From assembly GCA_007644065.1 (NCBI GenBank), contig VJWN01000016.1:667207-731206 (forward strand): 64,000 nt of DNA, given 5' to 3'. Below the pieces are notes generated by a model. That model was not told where the DNA came from. It saw nothing but the letters and a program-made list of their open reading frames with translations, and made no database searches. The position numbers were made by a program, and so were the translations under genes. Numbering within the stretch: position 1 is the stretch's first letter; each line of letters opens with the position of its first letter. This document shows positions 56,569-64,000 of the stretch, piece by piece. The DNA is from Margaritispora aquatica. Its lineage: Eukaryota > Ascomycota > Leotiomycetes > Helotiales > Discinellaceae.

Positions 56569-56860
56569 TTTTTTTTTAATCTTTTTACGCTTGTAAGGTA
56601 TTTCTTAAGGCTAACCCATAAACTAATCCGGTAATACAAGTCGCCTATTACATATCCCAAGGTTTATTGATAGGTATCTAAAGGGTTAAAGATTATGTTA
56701 TATTGAAAGACTTTTTGTTTTTAAGTAGAAAGCTATAATAAAGCAAAGAAAGAAATAATAAATATATAAGCGAAATTTCTTAGAGGTCTTATCGAACGAA
56801 ACTATAAGTTATTTAGCAATAGGATAGGTTCTACCTATTACCGGTAAACCCGGCATGAGT
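56451..56860 (+). mobile_element. 5S-headed repeat element, copy 2, RIP-like
   Basis: Head, body and end correspond to 52350-52779 in the same order and orientation, down to ACCGGTAAACCCGGCATGAG. Differences are dominated by transitions of the RIP type. Both copies lie about 4.1 kb apart around the second HET gene. Confidence 0.5.
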
Positions 56861-57397
56861 AGGTACATAATTTGGACAGATCATGACTGTGAGAGCCACT
56901 AACTATAAGAAATTCGCAAATTTCTTGTTTGCGCTTGCGATAAAGAGGTACAAGAATACAGATCGTCAGGGAGGACTCAATACCATTCATGCACGAAAGA
57001 CAGAAGCGGAAAAAGAAGGAACGACTGTTGAGTCGACATCAAGAATGGGACCGACGAGTTCTCCTACAATCGTCTTTGACTTCAAATATGCAGGTGCAAA
57101 AGTAAGCAAGATAGGCTTGGAAATTAGCTGTGATGCTCTTGTAAATCTTCCACTGAACCTCCAAACTTACATTGCAAGCGAGAGCTAGTTGAAATTATCG
57201 ACTTGAAGATGGGGGTCACCGTACCTCCAAAGACCAGAACGAGATGGTATGATACATTATTGAATTAATTTCTAAGTTTCTATTTACAAGCACCACAGAA
57301 TGCACCAAGCAAGTCGTTGGCTAATATATGCAACGCCTTTCTTACTCTCTATACTGCCAGTTCCCATGGCCAACCTACAAGACAAAAAAAGCTATGT
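56861..57397. other. intergenic, 0.5 kb
   Basis: A 101-codon plus frame with ATG at 56883-56885 is open to 57188 but has no signal peptide, domain or relative I recognise. I do not annotate it as a gene. Otherwise nothing was seen. Confidence 0.4.
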
Positions 57398-59271
57398 CTA
57401 AATTGCCGCCCACCCATAACTCTGACTCACGCCTGGTGTATCGACATTGAAATACGAAGCCGTGGCCCCGTCGTAATAGGTGACGCACAGCCAACTCTGC
57501 GTCGCATCCACGAACTGCAGGTTGATGGTGTAATAGCTGTTTCCCGCTCCCGCGGCCACGGCCGTGTAGGCGCGCTGCACGCATTGCGTGGCGGCGGCAC
57601 AGACGTTCTGGAGCGAGAGGGATGGTTAGCTATTTATTCCATGGAGGCTGTATGTGTGTATGTTTGAGGAGGGATAGTCCTTACCAAGGAACCTGCAAAG
57701 GTATATGAGATCGGAGGGGCGCCAGCCACGGTGTTGGCCGGGTTGACGGGGTTCAGGGTCTGGAAGCCGGCATATTTGATCGTGTAGGGTGTGCCATAGG
57801 TAATTGAGGAGCAGGTCGGGGAGGCGAGGGCGGCTTTGGAGACTACGGCTGAGGTGACGCCTGTGGTGGTTGTGGTGGTGGCGTAGGAGAGGGTTAGTGA
57901 CTGTGGGTGGTAGCTTTGTGTTAGCATGCCTCTTTTTTTGAGAACGAAGACAGAACAGAAAATGAATTTTGTGAGGTTCGACTTTGAAATGCGGGTTTGA
58001 GTGGCAAATGCCATGCGCAGCTGCTAGGTGATGGAGCAAAGATAGGTGTTGACAATAACCAAGTAGTAGAAGGAGAAACTCACGGATGTCTCCAGAATTG
58101 TGATTGTCTCTGTTATGGACGAAGTGAAGATAGCTGTGGTGGTCTAACAATATTATTAGCTCCTACATGCCTAACAGCACACCAGGTATCATTTACCTCT
58201 GGGATGATTTCCGTGGAAGTAGCAGTTACAGTCTAGTTAACACATTAGTCGCTGTGGAAATAAGGCTAACAGGCCGGAAGCTTCTCACCTCCAGAATGAT
58301 CTCGGTCGTGATGGATGTGGAGGTCTGGAAGTCGATTAGTAGATGATATAAATCCTGACAATTTTCAAAGCTCCTTACCACTGGGACAGTGACGGTAAGT
58401 GTCTTCCCCGGAACCGTCAGGGTAGTCTTTCCCGTCACACCAACGCACGCGCAGGCACTTGTGTATTTCTCGCAACTATCACAGGCATCGGCATAGAGAG
58501 GCGCGTCGGAGCACGTCTGAGCAGCAGCTGAAGAAGTGAATGTAGAAGAGGAAGTAGGTCTTGGAAGCATGGTTGTGTAGGCGTAGGTTGTCGTGTATGT
58601 TCTTGTGACACAGTCCGAGGAAGCGGCGGCGTCTTCTCTGTTCTGAAGAGGACGATGATCGGGTGTCTCAATGGCTCGCTTGTAGTACTGTGCTGGCGTG
58701 ACTGTAGTCGTGTGTGTGCTAGTGACCGTGGCATAATTGGTGACCACTTGGGTTTTGGTGACGGAGGCGAATTGCGAAATACTAGAATCGTGCGATTAGC
58801 CGAGTTCGATTGTTTTCCGGCGAAAGCACATACGTGGTTGTGGTCACAGAGACGCTGGTTGAAGTAACGGTAGCACTTTCGAGCTGGGTGCTTGTTGAAG
58901 AGAATGTGGCATTTGCAATCTGGGTAGATGTTCGAAGGAATGTGTTGTTCAATACTTGTGTTGAAGTTTGAATGAGAGTCCTAATATCGTAAGCATAAGT
59001 GAGGGCCCAACAAGGAGAAGTTAACACAGCTTACATATTTGCAGCCGTGACAGTCACCGTTCCAAAATAGGATTGACAGTCTGCAGAGCCATGTATTTCA
59101 GGCAACGAAGTCGCGATAACAGCTGTACCAGGCTAGTTAGTACATAATGTGGAATGAAGCTATTGGAGACATGCCTTGAGCACAGCTATCTTGACTACAT
59201 GTTGAATTGCCATAGAAGCCAAGGACACCGCTTGCAGCGGTCGCTACAGCGAGAATTGACTTGAAAAACAT
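57398..59271 (-). CDS. secreted Thr/Ser-rich protein, nine exons with two 36-nt micro-exons (430 aa)
   Basis: Exons on the minus strand: 59271-59175, 59122-59035, 58980-58834, 58781-58379, 58324-58289, 58232-58197, 58143-58084, 57900-57685 and 57607-57398. All phases agree and the total is 430 codons. The first intron uses a GC donor (CAAG then GCATGT). A signal peptide (MFFKSILAVATAASGVLG) is followed by Thr/Ser-rich repeats (STQLESATVTSTSV) that should be O-glycosylated. A Cys cluster (CDSCEKYTSACAC) is in exon 4. Exons 5 and 6 encode related 12-residue units ending TEIILE and TEIIPE. A C-terminal globular part has CAAATQC ... YYTINLQFV ... WLCVTYY. It is probably a wall or extracellular protein. 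The family is not recognised. Confidence 0.75.
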
Positions 59272-60122
59272 GATGGAAGGAAGCTCTTTAGATCTGGTTG
59301 GAAACGATAAAGAAACTCAGACAAGCATACATTACGAGCTGTAGGAGAGAGCATCTCGTTATATTGTGATACCGTAGTCAACCATCGGCTCGCTAATCCA
59401 CCCCTAATAGGAACCAAAGGGAAGAACCTTGTTAGGAGTGACACGGTACGGAGGTACCGAATGTCGGGTAGGAGTCAACACCGGCGATGAGTTCTTCATT
59501 TGAACGTCTAATTTCTCTTTTAAGAGGATTCCGCACTAGTTTGTATCGTTTTCTTCTATTTTAATCTTCCGGAGAACTTGCCCCGCAGTCCAAGCTCAAT
59601 CCTTGTCTGAAATTCTCCCACGATTGGAAAGCTTGCCCCGCATTCAACGCTTCGCTCGCCTGAGCCCCTGAAGCTCGACAATACAAGATTTATTATGCTC
59701 CACTGACCCCACAAAAGCTTGCCGAATTCTTCAACCTGACAGCCAGCCACCAAGCGACGATCTACTATTTCAAGCCACCACGCAGGTCCCAAACCATGTG
59801 GCGTTCGGTTGCGGGGCACGCTACTGGACTTTCGGCGACTTCGGAGTCGAACAACTTTACGAAAGGAGTATTGCAAAGTGGATTATTCGTTTAGTCGAGT
59901 CCAGATGCTGAAGCTAGACTTTTTCAAGATCTCTCACCGTTGGACACATTTAGCACATTTGGTGGAGTGCTTTGATGAAGCTGTGGTTCAATCTAGCCGT
60001 GGACACTTTCCATATCATCGGGAAGTCTGCCCTCGTTCCTTTCCTTTCTGTGTCGTTGTTCTTTAGTTGTTTAATCATTGCTGGTTTTATTGTCTATTCA
60101 TTGACTATCACACTCGTTTACC
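59272..60122. promoter_or_regulatory. shared divergent promoter of two wall-type genes
   Basis: 851 bp lie between the start codons of the secreted Thr/Ser-rich gene (minus) and the putative GPI-anchored gene (plus). Both products carry signal peptides and Ser/Thr-rich bodies, so co-regulation is plausible. No specific factor site was assigned. Confidence 0.5.
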
Positions 60123-61004
60123 ATGCATTGTTTCACCATTAAAATGGCCGTCGGCCTTATGAGCCTGCTCAACATGCGTACCGTTGCAGCACTCGCTTCC
60201 AACAGCTCTGATGATTATGTCGTCTATACGATTACCACTTCTTCCGTCTATACTGTCGTCGAGTGTGGCACTGCGACGTCTTTCTTACCCGCGTCATCTT
60301 CTCCGGCAATCTATTACAATACGTCTTCATCGCCTTTGGATGCATCTTCTGCTCCTGTATCTACTGCTCCTGCATCGGCTGCTCCAACATTGTACACAAC
60401 TTCGACCATCTATGCAACAAGCACCAAAACCATCAATATGTGCGCACCAACAGTGACCAACTGCCCCTACAAATCAGTCACAACTGTCATTGTCGCAATC
60501 TCAACCACTATCTGTCCTGTGGCAGAAGCCGAATCTACAGCGACTTCAACACCTCCCACTCCCTTTGCAACTTATCAAGCCGACAACTCCCTACCTCCAT
60601 CGAGTGGGCAGCCAACCATTCTCTCAGGAGGCAACCCATCATCTCAGATATCTGCATCGGGATCTTCATCCCCATCATCAAAGGTGCTAGCGAGCTATCC
60701 AGCCTCAACACTTGAGACGGCCATTCCTACCCCCAAGACTCTGGGTGGATCAGAAGTTGTGGTCCCTACTGGCCAAGACTCGGCAAAATCTATGGCTACA
60801 TCTACAAGCAGTGTCACACCTACCAGTACGACGATGACCTCCCCTCTCCAAGTCACCGTGAGCGCGTCGTCTCCGCAGTCTTCTGGTGTTGTTCCGACAA
60901 GTACGATTGCTGTCGCGCCTCTCCAAGTTACCGGCGGTGCGTCGCCTTTGCAGCAATCTGGTGTGGGAATCGTTGCATTAATAGCTGGTATCCTGGTATG
61001 GTGA
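60123..61004 (+). CDS. putative GPI-anchored Ser/Thr-rich cell-surface protein (293 aa)
   Basis: Single-exon frame of 293 residues. The N-terminus is a signal peptide whether it starts at the first ATG or at the second (60144). An ordered N-terminal part has YVVYTITTSSVYTVVECG and CAPTVTNCP ... TTVIVAISTTICPV, Cys-containing repeats found in fungal GPI proteins. Residues about 150-275 are Ser/Thr/Pro-rich, with two related blocks (SPLQVTVSASSPQSSGV and APLQVTGGASPLQQSGV). The last 14 residues (GVGIVALIAGILVW) are a hydrophobic GPI-attachment-type end. Membrane or wall location is inferred. It is divergent from the secreted gene at 57398-59271. Confidence 0.78.
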   Translation: MHCFTIKMAVGLMSLLNMRTVAALASNSSDDYVVYTITTSSVYTVVECGTATSFLPASSSPAIYYNTSSSPLDASSAPVSTAPASAAPTLYTTSTIYATSTKTINMCAPTVTNCPYKSVTTVIVAISTTICPVAEAESTATSTPPTPFATYQADNSLPPSSGQPTILSGGNPSSQISASGSSSPSSKVLASYPASTLETAIPTPKTLGGSEVVVPTGQDSAKSMATSTSSVTPTSTTMTSPLQVTVSASSPQSSGVVPTSTIAVAPLQVTGGASPLQQSGVGIVALIAGILVW

Positions 61005-61352
61005 AGGGAATAGGGTCTTGTGCGTGTTGTAGGGTGTTGAAGTTTGTAAATATTTGTAATTGGGGGAGAAGTTGTTAGAGATATGATATAATCTCATACA
61101 TTAATGTACAAACTGGTTCAAAAACATCACAAGAAATACTGAAACCGTTCGATAAGACTATTTTAGATGCTTAGAAGTATATTATTATATTTCAATCCAG
61201 ATATTCGCACTTGCCTCCCCTTCCAGCTTCTGAATCTCAGAATTTTGATCACTCAATCACTCTTATCATAATGTTTCATAATAAAATTTAGCCGGGTTTC
61301 ATTTTAGCTGGACTAGTAGCGCTCATAACCACTAATGTACATTCCGTGTACA
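61005..61352. other. intergenic, convergent 3' ends
   Basis: Short AT-rich spacer between the 3' ends of the GPI-type gene and the small Cys-tailed gene. No feature was seen. Confidence 0.45.
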
Positions 61353-61750
61353 CTACATGACAACACACTCATCACAATCATAATCCTCACAAGAACACCG
61401 CCTTCGCTTCTGTCGTGTATGAATTAGCCATACATTCTGTACGTTGAACAGCTACTTACTTTCACTTTATTCACTCGGGCCGGAGAATTATATTTTTGCG
61501 CACTTGGCTTGGCGCACATCTAGTCAACATTAGCCCTCGATTGTACTCCTTTTTCTCTAATTCAGCAGCAACTCGTAGCGAGATAGACTGTTATCTATAT
61601 TCCCAATGGAGTGGATGATGGAGAAGCCATGGAGATACTAACATCTCGAATTTGTTCGTATTGAGCAATAATTTCTTTCCTAATTTCTTTGCGACCCTCA
61701 GGTTTGGCAGAGCCTTTGGGTTCGGATTTTGGGTCGGGATTTGAATCCAT
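61353..61750 (-). CDS. small three-exon Cys-tailed protein (74 aa)
   Basis: Exons on the minus strand: 61750-61643, 61519-61460 and 61409-61353 (36, 20 and 19 codons including stop), all in phase 0. Intron 1 is 123 nt (GTTAGT...CTAG) and intron 2 is 50 nt (GTAAGT...ACAG). Each exon is too short to show as a long frame. The product starts MDSNPDPKSEPKG, has a charged helix (RKEIRKEIIAQYEQIRD) and ends KRRRCSCEDYDCDECVVM, with four Cys in 10 residues. No signal peptide is visible, so it is probably cytosolic or nuclear, possibly metal-binding. The family is not recognised. Confidence 0.5.
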
Positions 61751-63529
61751 AGCGAGTGATATGGTAATGGATTGGGGTATTTGTTATACCGTAGTTGGCT
61801 GGCGACTAGAACGGTAGTGAGATTGAGTCAAACTACGATTTCGGTTGCAGCACGGTAAGAAGTGCTTTTATGTTTCCTTTCTTTCTTTTTTGTAATGGCT
61901 CCATATTAATTCTACTAGATAGGCGCAGTCACGCGCACATCCAGCTATGAGTCTGACACAATAGCAGAGCCGCAACTGATGGAATCAACATGTCTCTTTG
62001 CTTAGCTTCGGACATGGCTATATAATCAATGCAAGCCATTACAATCTCGTCCAGATCGAACCAATACGCTTGTAAATTCCTTTTTGGGTTTTACTTCTGC
62101 CACTTTGCTGAGCGGCGGTGAGGGGCGGTGTCTCAAATGTCTTCAAGCATCAAGGTGGAGGGTAAGTGTTTCAAGCCATCTATCGGATTTCTCTAGATAG
62201 GCTTGAGTCAAGGTGCAACCCTCCAACTGATTCCTCCGAGCCTTGCGATCTCACCGCGGCCACGACTTCGCAAGTCCACGTTCTTCGAGGCTGAGCTTGC
62301 GAGCCATGGACGAAGACAATGCTGTAAAATAATCAGATGATTGTTGCAGCTTTTGCAGAAGCTCAGGTTACTCTGCGACAGTGTGAGAAATAATTAGATC
62401 GGATTAATGGCTTTCAATCTAATTTAATCAACCAAATCTTTCTCTTAATCTAAATCTATGCTCTTCAAACCATCTTCCTTTGTCACTCATACGCAAGGTG
62501 AGCAGTTCAAGAGCCTGAAAGCATATTCCGACATTAGAATCGCAATGCTTAGAGCAACAAGGGCCAACCTGCCTGTCCAATATCCATTCTTGCTTACTAA
62601 CTATGGTGACGCTTGGGAAAGGAGTATTTAGTATTCCTCGAATACCTTAAGGTAGCTGCTGTGATAGTGTCGGGCGCGGTCTTGGGGACCATAATCATGA
62701 GGCTATATTCTTTTTCTCGGTCACTAAGAGTCGAGACTCGATCTACGTAGTTCTTTCTCATAACGCCGCAATCTCTTTATCCTTCCCTACTATGAATATT
62801 GCTAAGGTCTCGGAGCGATCCGGATCGAGGGAGGTATCCTGACCTTTCCCTTGGTCGTTCCTTTGGGCCCAGGTCTCGGATTGTTCTATTTTTTTAATCG
62901 TCTTGTTCCTCTTCGGGATCCCCTAATTACGAGCCCTTTTTATTATCGTAATACTTTCGCATATATTGTGCTAGATGTAAATATAACGTACTCGATATCG
63001 TCTCAGTCTTCCTATACTGTCTCTTATTCCCTTCTCTATAGATAATTAATCGAACGGTTCAAACCTATGAAATGGCCCCTTTTACTCCGGGTATTAACTA
63101 GTGAATCTCCTTTGAGCTTAAGAAGGCATCCATCACGCGTCTCCTAAGAGATTCCTAGGGATAATTTGTAATAGCTTCTAGGCAGTGACGCAATTAATCC
63201 TGTTACTCCTCGAGAACGTATAACTTGCCGGGTTGCTCGACTTTGGAGATAGATTAGACTATGGCGGGTCAGATCCAATAGCAAGGAGTTATTTTCGCTA
63301 TTACTTAGTATCTCAAATCACTAATCGTGGTCATACCTTACTCAAAGGAGAATTGAATGATCTTATCTTTCACAGTTGCGAAGTCTGATTAGATAGAGTG
63401 TAAAAGAGTCTCATTGGTCTTCATTCTTACTCTGCGCCTTAGCCTTAAGTAGCTAGGCTGAAAACAAATGGGTGGCCATATACTGCCTACTCTCTCTGTA
63501 TGGAAGCTCAGCCATGGAAGGTATAAGTC
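61751..63529. other. intergenic, 1.8 kb with decayed repeat tract
   Basis: Bases 61751-62650 show no supported gene. From about 62650 to 63420 the composition and broken frames look like a RIP-degraded repeat (TA- and TCT-rich, no long frame). I could not identify the element. Confidence 0.4.
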
Positions 63530-64000
63530 TTATGGACAGAACCCTTCAGTGTCGATGAAGCGCTTTGCCAAGGATTCTGGTAAGTAGTCGATTCCAACTT
63601 TGCCACCTGCATCTTTGGAAATTGTATGGCGCTTCATCCAACAAGGTGTCGAATCTTGCGCAAGTCCAGTGTCGCGGTGAACATAAATCAAAGGCAGATT
63701 CCAGAAACACATCGAGTATGGATTGTCATCGTTCTGTATGGGGACCGTGTCGCTGAAGTCATAAACGCCACCGTAGTCATTTTTCGCTTTTTGACACTCG
63801 TAAGATCCTTTATAAACATAATCAATGGTGATTTGGTACTTTAACCAGAGTACTTCGTGGGCGAATGCTGTTCTTCCCAGTGGAACAGATATCCACTCAC
63901 GTTGAATTCCGTCAGTGAATCTGTCCGCACCAGCATGAGTTGGCCGCTCTAAATTGCAACAACGCTCTGTTCCATCAAAGTTTAATACATAACCACCATT
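63530..64000 (-). CDS. 3' part of a gene running off the right edge, unknown product
   Basis: An uninterrupted minus-strand frame runs from 64000 to the TAA at 63530-63532, about 156 codons, and continues beyond the window. The visible part includes YVLNFDGTERCCN, REWISVPLGRTAF, WLKYQITIDYVY, CFWNLPLIYVHRD and a C-terminal FIDTEGFCP. Cys and aromatic residues are frequent, which suits an extracellular or folded globular domain. I do not recognise the family. The start and any introns lie outside the window. Confidence 0.65.
   Translation of the reverse strand, partial: NGGYVLNFDGTERCCNLERPTHAGADRFTDGIQREWISVPLGRTAFAHEVLWLKYQITIDYVYKGSYECQKAKNDYGGVYDFSDTVPIQNDDNPYSMCFWNLPLIYVHRDTGLAQDSTPCWMKRHTISKDAGGKVGIDYLPESLAKRFIDTEGFCP

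Noticed and set aside
56883..57188. 101-codon plus-strand frame next to the 5S-headed element
   Set aside because: It starts with ATG but has no domain, signal or known relative, and sits in repeat-derived AT-rich DNA.
62137..62300. Possible two-exon peptide starting MSSSIKVE with a GTAAGT donor
   Set aside because: The only nearby acceptors make introns of 35-39 nt, below the usual fungal minimum, and the product has no recognisable feature.
1..64000. tRNA genes or CRISPR arrays
   Set aside because: I looked for T-loop-like GGTTCGAATCC patterns and for spaced identical repeats and found none. The window is eukaryotic, so CRISPR is not expected.

Overview
This window looks like the chromosome of a filamentous ascomycete. 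Genes carry short (46-180 nt) GT-AG introns, and there are HET-domain genes, an RTA1-type membrane protein, dispersed 5S rRNA sequence and AT-rich relics with RIP-like C-to-T/G-to-A decay. A Leotiomycete (Sclerotinia/Botrytis-type) origin is my inference and was not tested.

Left third (1-20 kb): an array of seven J-domain (DnaJ-type) genes, all on the minus strand, the first cut by the window edge. Every copy starts with a short MS-x-x-(Q/E/D)-(F/Y) leader, keeps an intact HPDK motif, and lacks the G/F region and zinc fingers of class A/B DnaJ proteins. Outside the J domain the copies share almost nothing: some are R/E/A-rich coiled coils, others Q/N/S/T-rich disordered tails. Two unrelated genes interrupt the array: a secreted HExxH zinc-protease-like gene and an Hsp70/actin-like ATPase-fold gene with a signal-peptide-like start. 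I consider this array the most striking system in the window.

Middle (21-47 kb): a 1519-residue Ser/Pro-rich disordered protein, an epoxide-hydrolase-like alpha/beta hydrolase, a 3 kb gene-poor stretch with a nested inverted-repeat element and a kinase-like relic, a secreted protein with two peritrophin-type chitin-binding (CBM14) modules, a HET-domain gene divergent from an RBR-type E3 ubiquitin ligase, a small hypothetical gene, and a four-exon C2H2 zinc-finger gene.

Right third (47-64 kb): an RTA1-family seven-helix protein, an UNC93-like MFS transporter, a second HET-domain gene flanked by two copies of a roughly 0.42 kb element that begins with a complete 5S rRNA-like sequence (the second copy strongly RIP-like), a nine-exon secreted Thr/Ser-rich gene divergent from a putative GPI-anchored protein, a three-exon 74-residue Cys-tailed protein, a decayed repeat region, and the 3' part of a gene running off the right edge.

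Exon joins were read by eye from splice consensus and frame. No database search or RNA evidence was available.
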